This document shows, piece after piece, positions 36,941-46,012 of a DNA stretch of 64,000 nucleotides. Where the stretch lies: positions 1,984,001 through 2,048,000 of the forward strand of contig OZ253504.1 of assembly GCA_965262235.1 (NCBI GenBank). The letters are read 5' to 3'. The notes below the pieces were generated by a model. That model worked only from the letters and a program-made list of their open reading frames with translations. It was not told the origin of the DNA and searched no databases. The translations under genes and the position numbers were made by a program. Each line of letters opens with the position of its first letter. Position 1 is the first letter of the stretch. The DNA comes from CATQGW01 sp965262235. Lineage in GTDB: Bacteria; Chloroflexota; Dehalococcoidia; Bin125.

Positions 36941-38875
36941 ATGTCAGAGCGAAACTACTGGACCCGGATGCGCAGCCGGCGACTCTCGCGCCGCACCCTG
37001 CTGGTCGCCAGCTCACGCGCCGGCGTCGGCGCCGCCGGTCTGGCCCTGGTCGGCTGCGGTGACGATGATGACGACGAGCCGCAGGCCGTCATGCAGGCCC
37101 AGCAGCAGCAAGAAGAGCAGCAGCAGGCCATGCAGCAGCAACAGCAGCAGGTCATGCAGCAACAGCAGGCCATGCAGCAGCAGCAGGCGACGCAGCAGCA
37201 GGCCGAGCAGCAGGCGCAGCAGGCCGAGCAACAGCAAGCAGGCACGGCCCAGGCGATCGAGCGCGATGAGGCCGAGGAGGATGTCGAAGCCGCCGCGCCC
37301 GAGGTCGACCTCGACGCGACCCTCCGCATCGCCATTGGGCGCTACACAGCCGGACTCGATCCCCAGCGCTCCGGTTCGCAGACGAACTACGTCAACGGCG
37401 CCTGCACCTTCGACTCCGGGATGTCTAACCACCCCGACACCGCCGCGCTCGAGCCCAACCTCGTCGCCGAAGTCGAAGTCGTCGACCCGACCAACCTGAT
37501 CATGCACGTCGCGGACGGCATCAACTTCCACAATGGCCCGCCCTACACCGCCCACGACCTGCAGTTCAACTTCGAGCGCGTCGCGGGCAAGGCCGAGTAC
37601 CATCAGGGCGGCGAAACGAGCGACCATCCCAACGTCTGGGCCACGGCCCGCGGGGTGTTCGGCGTCGGCAACTTCGCCAGCTACAGCGTCATCGACGATT
37701 ACACCTTCGTCGTCGAGACGCCAGTGCCCAACGCCTCGCTGGCCGGCTCGATCATGTCCGGCGCCGTGCGCCAGGTGTCCAAGGAGTACGTCGAGGCCAA
37801 CGGCGACGAGCACGTCGATGCCGTCAACGCGGTCGGCACCGGGCCGTTCCGCTTTGTTGAGCACATCCCCGATGTCGGGTTCAAGTGGACTCGCTACGAG
37901 GACTACCACAAGGGTCGGGACGCCGTGTCCGGACCGCGGCTGGCCTGGTACAAGGACCTCGACGTTCAGATCCGCCCCGAGTCGCTCGCGCAGATCGCCG
38001 GGCTCGAAGCCGGTGAAATCGACGCCCTCTACAACCTGCCCACCGATATCGCCGAGCCCTTCCGCGACGACGACCGCTTCAAGGTGCTCTACGGTCCGGC
38101 CAGCAACCCCACGCACTACATCATGTTCAACACGCATGACGCGGTGGCGGAGGTCGACGGCGAGCCCAACCCGTTCCTCGACATTCGCGTGCGCGAGGCC
38201 GCCAACCTGGCGATCAATCGCGAAGCGATCATCGAAGGTCTGCTCACCGGCACCGAGAAACCGACCCTGGGCCAGTATCCAGGTTCGATCGGCTTCCCTC
38301 AGCACGCGCTCGAAGAGCACTACCACGGCTACGACCCCGAGCGCGCCAGGCAACTGCTTGCCGAGGCCGGCTACCCCGACGGGATCGATGTCGACCTGCA
38401 CATCGTGACCGACTTCCAGCCCATTGTCCCGGTCATGTCCCTGGTCGTGCAGGAGGACCTCGAGTCGGTCGGCATCCGTACCACGATCGTTGAGTACCTC
38501 AGCTCCGAGTACTTCAGGACGGTTCGCACGTTCGAGAAGCCGGGGATGTTCTACTTCTTCAGCAACAGCCTCTCCGAGCCCGAGCCCTCGATCGGCTCAG
38601 GCATCAACGAAGCGGGCTTCTACGCGGCCTCGGTCTACCCCGAGACCAATATTCAGGATCTCTACCTCGCGCAGAATCAGGAGCTCGACCCCTCCGAGCG
38701 AGCGAGGCTGCTCGAGGATCTCTACGTCACGTTCTACAACAACTACTCGTGGATCTTCCTCACCGAGATCTCATCAGCGGCCATGCTCGCCGGGAACGTC
38801 AACTGGCCAGTCGGCGCCGCCGAACTGCGCGGCGAAGGCACGCTGACCGCGATCCAGAAGCTCAAGGACGTCTAG
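36941..38875 (+). CDS. Family-5 ABC substrate-binding lipoprotein with Gln/Met-rich linker, copy 1
   Basis: 644 aa. Twin-arginine-like signal LSRRTLLVASSR (R17, R18), lipobox LVGC with Cys39, then GDDDDDE and a low-complexity linker of Gln, Met and Ala at residues 52-99 (runs of up to six Gln). The SBP_bac_5 domain starts near residue 125 (LRIAIGRYTAGLDPQRSGSQ) with INFHNGPPYTAHDLQFNFERV and the VREAANLAINREAIIEGLLTG hallmark. It should capture peptides or similar solutes for the two permeases. AGGAGG precedes the ATG. First of three tandem paralogues. Confidence 0.92.
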   Translation: MSERNYWTRMRSRRLSRRTLLVASSRAGVGAAGLALVGCGDDDDDEPQAVMQAQQQQEEQQQAMQQQQQQVMQQQQAMQQQQATQQQAEQQAQQAEQQQAGTAQAIERDEAEEDVEAAAPEVDLDATLRIAIGRYTAGLDPQRSGSQTNYVNGACTFDSGMSNHPDTAALEPNLVAEVEVVDPTNLIMHVADGINFHNGPPYTAHDLQFNFERVAGKAEYHQGGETSDHPNVWATARGVFGVGNFASYSVIDDYTFVVETPVPNASLAGSIMSGAVRQVSKEYVEANGDEHVDAVNAVGTGPFRFVEHIPDVGFKWTRYEDYHKGRDAVSGPRLAWYKDLDVQIRPESLAQIAGLEAGEIDALYNLPTDIAEPFRDDDRFKVLYGPASNPTHYIMFNTHDAVAEVDGEPNPFLDIRVREAANLAINREAIIEGLLTGTEKPTLGQYPGSIGFPQHALEEHYHGYDPERARQLLAEAGYPDGIDVDLHIVTDFQPIVPVMSLVVQEDLESVGIRTTIVEYLSSEYFRTVRTFEKPGMFYFFSNSLSEPEPSIGSGINEAGFYAASVYPETNIQDLYLAQNQELDPSERARLLEDLYVTFYNNYSWIFLTEISSAAMLAGNVNWPVGAAELRGEGTLTAIQKLKDV

Positions 38876-39184
38876 GGCCAAACCAGGGGGAGCCCCGCCC
38901 GCGAGCCGGACGCCAACCACAAGCGCCGCAACAGCTCCCCACCCCGACGTGCCTGCCAAGCCGGGACGCAGCGCCGTTCTCACCCGCAGCCCCAACATGG
39001 GAGCGTTGCTCGCCTGGATTCCCGCCTTCGCGGGAATGACGCAAGGAGCGCGCGGGAACGACCGCGACGGGATTCTGAACGAGCGGGTCTTGCGGCGGTC
39101 TCCACGCCAACGATCGCCTAGACTGCCCGAGCCGTGCGCGGGCGCACCGCAGATAGACCCATGCCCGCCGGAGGAGGCAACGGA
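38876..39184 (+). repeat. Spacer repeat between binding-protein genes, copy 1
   Basis: 309 bp without a gene, nearly identical to 41108-41422. Holds CCAAACCAGGGGGAGCCCCG after the stop, a palindrome ATTCCCGCCTTCGCGGGAAT at 39018-39037, a TAGACT box at 39119-39124 and GGAGGAGG before the next ATG. It was duplicated together with the gene. The proximal GC hairpin may attenuate transcription between copies. Confidence 0.8.
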
Positions 39185-41107
39185 ATGTCAGAGCGAAACT
39201 ACTGGACCCGGATGCGCAGTCGACGACTCTCGCGCCGCACTCTGCTCGTCGCCAGTTCGCGCGCCGGCGTCGGCGCCGCCGGCCTGGCCCTGGTCGGGTG
39301 CGGTGACGACGATGACGACGAGCAGCAGGCCGTCATGCAGGCCCAGCAGCAGGCGGAGCCCCAACAGCAGCAGGCGATGCAGCAGCAACAGCAGGCGATG
39401 CAGCAGCAGGCCATGCAGCAGCAACAGCAGCAGCAGGCCGAGCAGCAGGCGCAGCAGGCCCAGCAACAGGAGGAGGCAGGGACGGTCGAGGCGATCGAGC
39501 GGGACGAGGCCGAAGAGGATGTCGAAGCGTCCGAGCCCGAGATCGACCTCGAGGCGACGCTCAACGTCGCGGTCAGCCGCTACACCGCTGGGCTCGACCC
39601 GCAGCGCTCCGGCTCGCAGACCAACTACATCAACACGGCCTGCGTGTTCGACAGGGGCATGTCGAATCACCCCGATACCGCAGCGTTGTCAGCGAACCTG
39701 GTCGAGAGCATCGAGATCGTCGACCCGACCAACCTGATCTTCCACGTGGCCCAGGGGATCAAGTTCCACAGCGGCACGCCCTACACGGCGCACGACACGC
39801 AGTTCAACTTCGAACGCGTCTCGGCGGTAGCTGCCTATCATCAGGGCGGCGAGACCAGCGACCATCCGAATGGCTGGGCCACCGCCCGCATGACCTTCGG
39901 CACCGTCAACTTCGCCAACTACAGCGTCGCCGACGACTACACCTTCGTGGTCGAGACGCCCGCGCCCGACGCCTCGTTGGCCGGCTCGATCATGGGCCTG
40001 CCCCACGTGTCCAAGGAGTACGTCGAAGCAAACGGCGATGAGCACGTGGATGCGGTCAACGCCGTTGGCAGCGGCCCCTTCCGCCTGGGCGAGCACATTC
40101 CCGATGTTGGCTTCAAGTACATCCGGTACGACGAGTACCACAAGGGCCGCGACCGCGTCGCCGGCAAACACCTCGCCTGGTACAAGGACCTCAACATTGA
40201 GATCCGCCCCGAGCCGCTGGCGCAGATCGCCGGCATCGAAGCGGGTGAAGTCGACGCGGCCTTCAACCTGCCGACCGACGTCGTCGCCCCCTACAGCGAA
40301 GACGAGCGGTTCAAGGTGCTCTATGGGCCGGCCGGCAACCCAACCCATCACATCATGTTCAACACGCATGACGCGGTGGACGAGGTCGACGGAGTGCCGA
40401 ATCCGTTCCTCGACATCCGCGTGCGCGAGGCGGCCAACCTGGCGATTAACCGCGAGGCGATCATCGAAGGTCTGCTGACCGGCGTCGAGAAGCCGTCCTA
40501 CGGCCCGTACTCGGGTACGATCGGCTTCCCCAAGGAAGCGCTGGAGTCGCGCTACCACGGCTACGACCCGGAACGCGCCAAGCAGCTGCTGGCCGAGGCC
40601 GGCTACCCCGACGGCATCGACGTAGACCTGCACATCGTCACCGACTTCCAGGTGATCGTGCCCACCCTTGCGTTGATCGCGCAGCAGGATCTCGAGGCCG
40701 TCGGTATTCGCACCACGATCATCGAATACCTCAGCTCCGCGTTCTTCGCAGAAGTGCGGACGTTCTCCAAGCCGGGCCTGTTCTGGTTCTTCACCAATGC
40801 AAACGCCGAGCCCGAGTCCGTGATCGGTTCCGAAATCAGCGAACTAGGCTTCTACGCGGTGTCGGTCTACCCCGAGACGGATATTCATGAGCTCTACGTC
40901 GCACAGAGACAGGCGCTGGACCCGGTGGAGCGTGCTGCGTTGCTCGAGGACTTCTACGTGACGTTCTACGAGAACTACTCGTGGATCTTCCTCACCGAGG
41001 TCTCCGCCGCGTCGATGACGGCGGCCAACGTCAACTGGCCGGTCGGCGCCGCCGAGCTTCGCGGGGAGGGCACGCTGACCTACGTCCAGAAACTCAAGAG
41101 CGCCTAG
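39185..41107 (+). CDS. Family-5 ABC substrate-binding lipoprotein with Gln/Met-rich linker, copy 2
   Basis: 640 aa from ATG 39185 (GGAGGAGG 8 nt upstream; an in-frame upstream start at 39134 lacks signal-peptide logic). The first 45 residues, including the twin Arg and lipobox Cys39, equal copy 1. Linker at about residues 47-97 is again Gln, Met and Ala. The binding domain is diverged (EIDLEATLNVAVSRYTAG; IKFHSGTPYTAHDTQFNFERV), and closer to copy 3 in the C-terminal half (FWFFTNANAEPESVIG). Different ligand preference is plausible. Confidence 0.92.
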   Translation: MSERNYWTRMRSRRLSRRTLLVASSRAGVGAAGLALVGCGDDDDDEQQAVMQAQQQAEPQQQQAMQQQQQAMQQQAMQQQQQQQAEQQAQQAQQQEEAGTVEAIERDEAEEDVEASEPEIDLEATLNVAVSRYTAGLDPQRSGSQTNYINTACVFDRGMSNHPDTAALSANLVESIEIVDPTNLIFHVAQGIKFHSGTPYTAHDTQFNFERVSAVAAYHQGGETSDHPNGWATARMTFGTVNFANYSVADDYTFVVETPAPDASLAGSIMGLPHVSKEYVEANGDEHVDAVNAVGSGPFRLGEHIPDVGFKYIRYDEYHKGRDRVAGKHLAWYKDLNIEIRPEPLAQIAGIEAGEVDAAFNLPTDVVAPYSEDERFKVLYGPAGNPTHHIMFNTHDAVDEVDGVPNPFLDIRVREAANLAINREAIIEGLLTGVEKPSYGPYSGTIGFPKEALESRYHGYDPERAKQLLAEAGYPDGIDVDLHIVTDFQVIVPTLALIAQQDLEAVGIRTTIIEYLSSAFFAEVRTFSKPGLFWFFTNANAEPESVIGSEISELGFYAVSVYPETDIHELYVAQRQALDPVERAALLEDFYVTFYENYSWIFLTEVSAASMTAANVNWPVGAAELRGEGTLTYVQKLKSA

Positions 41108-41422
41108 CGCCAAACCAGGGGGAGCCCCGCCCACGAGCCGGACGCCAACGACAAGCGCCGCAACAGCTCCCCACCGCGACGTGCCTGCCAAGCCGGGATG
41201 CAGCGCCGTGCTCACCCGCAGCCCGAACATGGGAGCGTTGCTCGCCGGGATTCCCGCCTTCGCGGGAATGACGCAAGGAGCGGGCGGGAATGACCGCGAC
41301 GGGATTCTGAACGAGCGGGTCTTGCGGCGGTCTCCACGCCAACGCCAATGATGGCCTAGACTGCGCACGCTATACGCGGGCGCACCGCAGATAGAATCGT
41401 GCCCGCCGAAGGAGGCAACCAA
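41108..41422 (+). repeat. Spacer repeat between binding-protein genes, copy 2
   Basis: 315 bp without a gene; matches 38876-39184 over nearly its whole length, with the palindrome at 41250-41269, a TAGACT box at 41357-41362 and AAGGAGG at 41409. Few differences by eye, fewer than in the adjoining coding regions, which fits recent duplication or conversion. Confidence 0.8.
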
Positions 41423-43354
41423 ATGTCAGAGCGAAACTACTGGACCCGGATGCGCAGCCAGCGACTCTCGCGCCGTACGCTGCTGGTCGCCAGTTCGCGC
41501 GCAGGCGTGGGCGCGGCGGGCCTCGCCCTGGTGGGCTGCGGTGACGACGATGACGACGAGCAGCAGGCCGTCGTGCAGGCTCAGCAGCAGGCGGAGCCCC
41601 AACAGCAGCAGCAGGCGATGCAGCAGCAGCAGGCCGCGCCGCAGCAGCAGCAGGCCATGCAGCAGCAACAGCAGCCGCAGGCTGAGCAGCAGGCGCAGCA
41701 GGTCCAACAACAGGAGGAAGGCACGGTCGAAGCGATCGAGCGCGAAGAGGCCGAAGAGGATGTCGCAGCCGCTGAGCCGGAAATCGATCTCGATGCGACG
41801 CTCAATCTCGCGGTAGCGCGTTACACCGCCGGGCTCGACGGGCAGCGCTCCGGCTCGCAGACGAACTACATCAACTCAGCCACCGTGTTCGACAGCGCTA
41901 TGTCCAATCACCCCGACACGGCGGCGCTGGAGCCGCACCTGGTCGCGGGGGTCGAAATTGTCGATTCGACGAATCTGATCTTCCACGTTCAGGAGGGGGT
42001 CAAGTTCCACAGCGGCACGCCCTATACGGCAGAAGATCTGGCGTTCAACTGGGAGCGCGTCTCGGCGGCGGCCGAATACCATCAGGGCGGCGAGACGAGT
42101 GACCATCCGAACGGCTGGGCCACGGCTCGGATGACCTTCGGGACGGTCAACTTCGCCAGCTACGCGCTGATTGACGACTACACGGTCCGCGTCGAGACGC
42201 CGGCCCCGGATGCCTCGCTGGTCGCATCGGTCACCGGCGGCGCCGTGGTGCAACATTCGAAAGCGTACGTCGAAGCAAACGGCGATGAGCACGTTGACGC
42301 CGAATTCGCCGTGGGCACCGGACCGTTCCGGTTCGTCGAGCACATCCCGGATGTCGGCTTCCACTACGCACGCTACGACGAGTATCACAAGGATCGCGAC
42401 GCTCTCGCCGGGCCACGGCTGGCCTGGTACAAGGATCTGAACGTCCAGATTCGGCCCGAATCACTCTCGCAAATCGCGGGCATTGAAGCTGGTGAGATCG
42501 ACGCCGCGTTCAACTTGCAAACCGATGTCGTCGCCCCATACGCCGATGATGACCGCTTCAAGGTGCTCTATGGACCGGCCGGCAATCCCACCCACCAGAT
42601 TATGCCCAACACGCATGACGCGGTGGCCGTGGTCGATGGCGTGCCCAACCCGTGGCTCGATATCCGGGTGCGTGAGGCGGCCAACCTGGCGATCAACCGC
42701 GAAGCGATCATCGAAGGCTTGCTGACCGGCACCGAGCCGCCGTCGTACGGGCCCTATCGAGGCACGATCGGCTTCCCCAAGGAGGCTCTGGAAGCCCGCT
42801 ATCACGGTTACGACCCAGAGCGAGCCAAGCAGTTGCTCGCCGAGGCCGGATACCCGGACGGAATCGACGTCGACCTGCACATCGTGACCGACTTCGCCGC
42901 GATCGTGCCGACGATGGCATTGATTGTGCAGCAGGACCTGGAGGCCGTGGGTATTCGCACCACGATCGTCGAGTACCTCAGCTCCGCGTACTTTGCAGAG
43001 GTGCGCACGTTCTCGAAGCCGGGCCTGTTCTGGTTCTTCACCAACGCGAATGCCGAGCCGGAGTCTGTGATCGGGGCCGAGGTCAGCGAAACCGGCTTCT
43101 ACACGGTCTCCGTCTACCCCGAGACAGAAATCCACGAGCTGTACATCGCACAGAAGCAGGCGCTGGACCCGTCTGAGCGTGCTGCCCTGCTCGAGCAGAT
43201 GTACGTCGAGTTCTACGACAACCACTCGTGGATCTTCCTTGTCGAGACCTCAGCTGCGTCCATGACCGGGGCCCACATCAACTGGCCGGTTGGCGCGGCA
43301 GAACTGCGCGGTGAAGGCACGCTGACCAGCATCCAGAAGCTCAAGACCGCCTAA
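41423..43354 (+). CDS. Family-5 ABC substrate-binding lipoprotein with Gln/Met-rich linker, copy 3
   Basis: 643 aa from ATG 41423. Signal peptide and Cys39 as in copies 1 and 2 (one change, R to Q, at residue 13). Linker residues about 47-100 are Gln/Met/Ala/Pro rich. The binding domain reads INLAVARYTAGLDGQ-like at its start (LNLAVARYTAGLDGQRSG) and keeps VREAANLAINREAIIEGLLTG. Codon choice in this copy drifts from copy 2 at many third positions, so the copies are not identical recent duplicates. A terminator follows. Confidence 0.92.
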   Translation: MSERNYWTRMRSQRLSRRTLLVASSRAGVGAAGLALVGCGDDDDDEQQAVVQAQQQAEPQQQQQAMQQQQAAPQQQQAMQQQQQPQAEQQAQQVQQQEEGTVEAIEREEAEEDVAAAEPEIDLDATLNLAVARYTAGLDGQRSGSQTNYINSATVFDSAMSNHPDTAALEPHLVAGVEIVDSTNLIFHVQEGVKFHSGTPYTAEDLAFNWERVSAAAEYHQGGETSDHPNGWATARMTFGTVNFASYALIDDYTVRVETPAPDASLVASVTGGAVVQHSKAYVEANGDEHVDAEFAVGTGPFRFVEHIPDVGFHYARYDEYHKDRDALAGPRLAWYKDLNVQIRPESLSQIAGIEAGEIDAAFNLQTDVVAPYADDDRFKVLYGPAGNPTHQIMPNTHDAVAVVDGVPNPWLDIRVREAANLAINREAIIEGLLTGTEPPSYGPYRGTIGFPKEALEARYHGYDPERAKQLLAEAGYPDGIDVDLHIVTDFAAIVPTMALIVQQDLEAVGIRTTIVEYLSSAYFAEVRTFSKPGLFWFFTNANAEPESVIGAEVSETGFYTVSVYPETEIHELYIAQKQALDPSERAALLEQMYVEFYDNHSWIFLVETSAASMTGAHINWPVGAAELRGEGTLTSIQKLKTA

Positions 43355-43367
43355 CGCCAAACCAGGG

Positions 43368-43393
43368 CGAGCCCCGCCCACGGGCGGGGCTCG
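43368..43393 (+). terminator. Hairpin closing the ABC operon
   Basis: CGAGCCCCGCCC, one-base loop, CGGGCGGGGCTCG: a very stable stem 13 nt after the stop of copy 3. It lacks a clear U run. The two earlier copies have only a weaker version of this stem. Confidence 0.65.
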
Positions 43394-43482
43394 AACAACA
43401 ATCGCTGGGACCTCGACTCCGCCTGCACCCAGTGGCGTCGCGTTCGCTCACGTCGCCTACGCTTGGCGAAGGAGTGGATGCG

Positions 43483-44160
43483 ATGACGACGACGGCAGTG
43501 ACGATTCAGGACCTTGCCCGGATGCTGCGCGAGCTGCGGCGCGAGTCGTGCGAGCCCAACTTCGACGCGTGGCTGCGCGGCGCGGCGATCGACGAAGAGT
43601 TTGCCAGCCTCGTGCAATGGGTGGATCAGCGTCGCCTCTATTGGCACGAAGTGGAAGGTCGGTTGTCGGAAGCTGAGATCGACGGCGTCCTTGAGGCGAC
43701 CGATGTGTATGCCTACCGCGACGATCCCCAGATCGGGCCAAGCCCCGTCTCCGACCGCGAGAGGGGTCGGCAGATCGGATTCCGCTGGGTCGAGGATGCG
43801 CTCTGGTTCGAAGATGACCTCGACATGTTCATCGAGGACGGCGACGCGACCGAGGGCGAGTTGCAGCGGCGGCAGGTCATCGGTGTCGTGCATGCCTACT
43901 GTCGAGCGCAGGACGAGCTCGTCGATCCGCTACTGGACGCGTGGCGGTCTGGTGATGCGATTCCCGCTCGCCTGGATCACGTCACACGCTGGACGCGGAT
44001 GCGCAAATTGACGCTCGACGAGGTGGAACGACTGCTCACCGATGACGAAATTGAAGAAACGCTCGATGTCGCGGCGGCCGTTCAGCAGTACAGCGACGAA
44101 TGGATCGACGAACGTCCGTCGATCCCGGATGCGTGGGTTACAGCGGACCTCAGCGGCTAG
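43483..44160 (+). CDS. Uncharacterised acidic helical protein upstream of a RelE-like toxin
   Basis: 225 aa from ATG 43483 (AAGGAG 8 nt upstream). Not recognised. It is acidic and helical, with two related halves: FDAWLRGAAIDEEFASLVQWVDQRRLYWHEVEGRLSEAEIDGVLEATDVYAYRDD and, later, LDAWRSGDAIPARLDHVTRWTRMRKLTLDEVERLLTDDEIEETLDVAAAVQQYSDE, quoted as landmarks. This internal duplication is clear. It ends 11 bp before a RelE/ParE-like gene, the position of an antitoxin, but it is much larger than usual antitoxins and no DNA-binding motif is seen. Confidence 0.6.
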   Translation: MTTTAVTIQDLARMLRELRRESCEPNFDAWLRGAAIDEEFASLVQWVDQRRLYWHEVEGRLSEAEIDGVLEATDVYAYRDDPQIGPSPVSDRERGRQIGFRWVEDALWFEDDLDMFIEDGDATEGELQRRQVIGVVHAYCRAQDELVDPLLDAWRSGDAIPARLDHVTRWTRMRKLTLDEVERLLTDDEIEETLDVAAAVQQYSDEWIDERPSIPDAWVTADLSG

Positions 44161-44171
44161 CCGCTGCGAGT

Positions 44172-44438
44172 ATGGCGTATCGCGTTGAGTGGGAGGCGAG
44201 AGCCGACAAAGCCTACCGCAGACTGCCTGGCGCCCTCCGCGGGCGCTACGACAACGCCCTCGAAGCGCTTGTTCAGAATCCCCGGCATCGAGGCGTGCTC
44301 ATGCTCAGCGGTGCGGAGCGGGGCTATCGCGTCTGGGTCGGGCGTGGCAACCGTCTGCAGTTCGACGTTGATCACAAGGAACAAATCATCACGATTATCG
44401 GGGTGTTTCCCCGTGGATCTGGATATAGACGCAGATGA
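44172..44438 (+). CDS. RelE/ParE-family toxin-like protein
   Basis: 88 aa from ATG 44172. YRVEWEARADKAYRRLPGALRGRYDNALEAL, then NPRHRGVLMLSGAERGYRVWVGRGNRLQFDVDHKEQIITIIGVFPRG follows the RelE pattern: helical hairpin, G-YR-RVG strand and a final basic residue cluster. RelE toxins cut mRNA at the ribosome. It overlaps the aminotransferase start by 4 nt (ATGA), so it is embedded in a transcript with a metabolic gene. Confidence 0.75.
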   Translation: MAYRVEWEARADKAYRRLPGALRGRYDNALEALVQNPRHRGVLMLSGAERGYRVWVGRGNRLQFDVDHKEQIITIIGVFPRGSGYRRR

Positions 44439-45736
44439 CATCCAGCGAAGCCCAACTCCTCGACGCCGCTCGCCGATACTCCTTTGGCGGGCGGATGGAC
44501 AAGTCGGGCGGCGGGCCGATCTTCGTTCGCGGCTCCGGCTCCGAAGTCGAAGACATCAACGGCAAGAAATATCTTGATTTCAACTCCGGGCAGATGTGCG
44601 CCGCGCTCGGCCACAACCATCCGACGATCACCGCAGCGATCAAGCAGGCGTGCGACACCCTGATCCACGCTCACAGCAGCCACTTCAACGTCCCCGAGAT
44701 CGAGCTCGCCGAACGTCTCGGCAAGCTGATGCCGGAGCCGCTCAAGAAGAGCATGTTCCTACAGTCGGGCGCCGACGCCAACGAGGCCGCGATCAACATC
44801 GCGCGCAAGTTCACCCGCGGCTTCGAGGTCGCCAGCCCGCACGTCGGTTTCCACGGGATGTCGGACACGACGCGCGCCCTGACCTTCGCGGGCTGGCACG
44901 CGGGCTACGGTCCGCTCGCGCCCGGCACGATGGCGATGGTCGCGCCCTACTGCTACCGCTGCCCGTTGCGGCAGACGTTCCCCGACTGCGAGTACGCCTG
45001 CCTCGATACGAGCTTCGAGCTGATCGACGCGCAGACCACCAGCCGCCCCGCCGCGGTGATCACTGAGCCGCTCTTCAGCGCCGGCGGCGTGATCGAGCCG
45101 CCGAGCGGCTGGCTCGCGGAACTCAAGCAACGCTGCGAGGCGCGCGGCATGCTGCTGATCCTCGATGAGGAGCAGACCGGCCTGGGCAAGCTCGGCGACA
45201 TGTTCGCGTTTGAGGCAGAGGGCGTCGTGCCCGACATCGTCACGCTGGCGAAGCACTTCGGCGGCGGCGTGTGCATCAGCGCCGTGATCACGTCCGCCGA
45301 GATCGAAGAGCGCGTCACCGCCGACGAGTTCATCGTCACGCACAGCCACAGCAACGATCCGCTCGCCTGCGCAGCGGGTATCGCCAGCCTCGACGTGGTC
45401 GAGCAGGATCGCGTGCCCGAGAAAGCGCGCAAGCTCGGCGGCTACCTCAAGGCCAAGCTGCAGGGACTCGCTGAGCGCTTCGAGCTGATCGGCGACGTAC
45501 GCGGCCGGGGCCTGCTGCAGGGCATCGAGCTGGTGCACTCGCGTGAGACCAAAGAGCCCGCCACCGACGCGGGACCGCGGATCGCCGCGCACGCGCTGCG
45601 CGAGGGCCTGATCTTCAGCGTGCGCCGCGAGGGATCAGTGCTGCGCTTCGTGCCGCCCGCCACCACCACCGAGGCGCAGATCGACCACGCCATGGAGATC
45701 CTCACCGACGCGCTCGAAGAAGTGTCGGCGAACTGA
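44435..45736 (+). CDS. Class III PLP aminotransferase, 2,2-dialkylglycine decarboxylase-like
   Basis: 433 aa. PLP-binding Lys273 in VTLAKHFGGG, Asp in LILDEEQTGLGKLG, and SGADANEAAINIARKF for the phosphate site. Close overall layout to 2,2-dialkylglycine decarboxylase (its Lys is 272), an enzyme that decarboxylates dialkylglycines and transaminates pyruvate; FDSGQ-type N-terminal FNSGQMCAALGHNHP also fits. A general omega-aminotransferase cannot be excluded. It overlaps the toxin-like gene. Confidence 0.82.
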   Translation: MTSSEAQLLDAARRYSFGGRMDKSGGGPIFVRGSGSEVEDINGKKYLDFNSGQMCAALGHNHPTITAAIKQACDTLIHAHSSHFNVPEIELAERLGKLMPEPLKKSMFLQSGADANEAAINIARKFTRGFEVASPHVGFHGMSDTTRALTFAGWHAGYGPLAPGTMAMVAPYCYRCPLRQTFPDCEYACLDTSFELIDAQTTSRPAAVITEPLFSAGGVIEPPSGWLAELKQRCEARGMLLILDEEQTGLGKLGDMFAFEAEGVVPDIVTLAKHFGGGVCISAVITSAEIEERVTADEFIVTHSHSNDPLACAAGIASLDVVEQDRVPEKARKLGGYLKAKLQGLAERFELIGDVRGRGLLQGIELVHSRETKEPATDAGPRIAAHALREGLIFSVRREGSVLRFVPPATTTEAQIDHAMEILTDALEEVSAN

Positions 45737-45778
45737 CCAACTGTTGACGCGGCACAACACTGCACGTACCGTGCGGTC

Positions 45779-46012
45779 ATGGCCGAGAGGCATCCGAAGA
45801 AAGAGATCGAGGATGTCATATCCGAGTTGGAAGAGGCGGGATAGCGGGTTGATCGGACGCGTGGCTATGCATGGGGGCGGGCGAGGTGTCCCGAATCTCC
45901 CGGCGGCTGCATGGTTTGGATCAAGTCAACGCCAAGCAATCTCGGCGGCGAGGTTCGCAAGCTGCGCAGAGCGTTGAAGAACTGCTCTCACCCAGCCAGG
46001 GAGAACCGAACG
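45779..46012 (+). pseudogene. HicA-like toxin gene interrupted by an amber codon
   Basis: ATG 45779 encodes MAERHPKKEIEDVISELEEAG, then TAG at 45842-45844. The same frame goes on as RVDRTRGYAWGRARCPES, GGCMVWIKSTPSN and LRRALKNC, which from memory of HicA-like toxin families is the expected continuation of one protein with Trp (TGG) at the stop. One G-to-A change would explain it. The frame then runs without stop into the next gene's ATG (46013). Downstream part could still start at ATG 45911. Confidence 0.6.
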
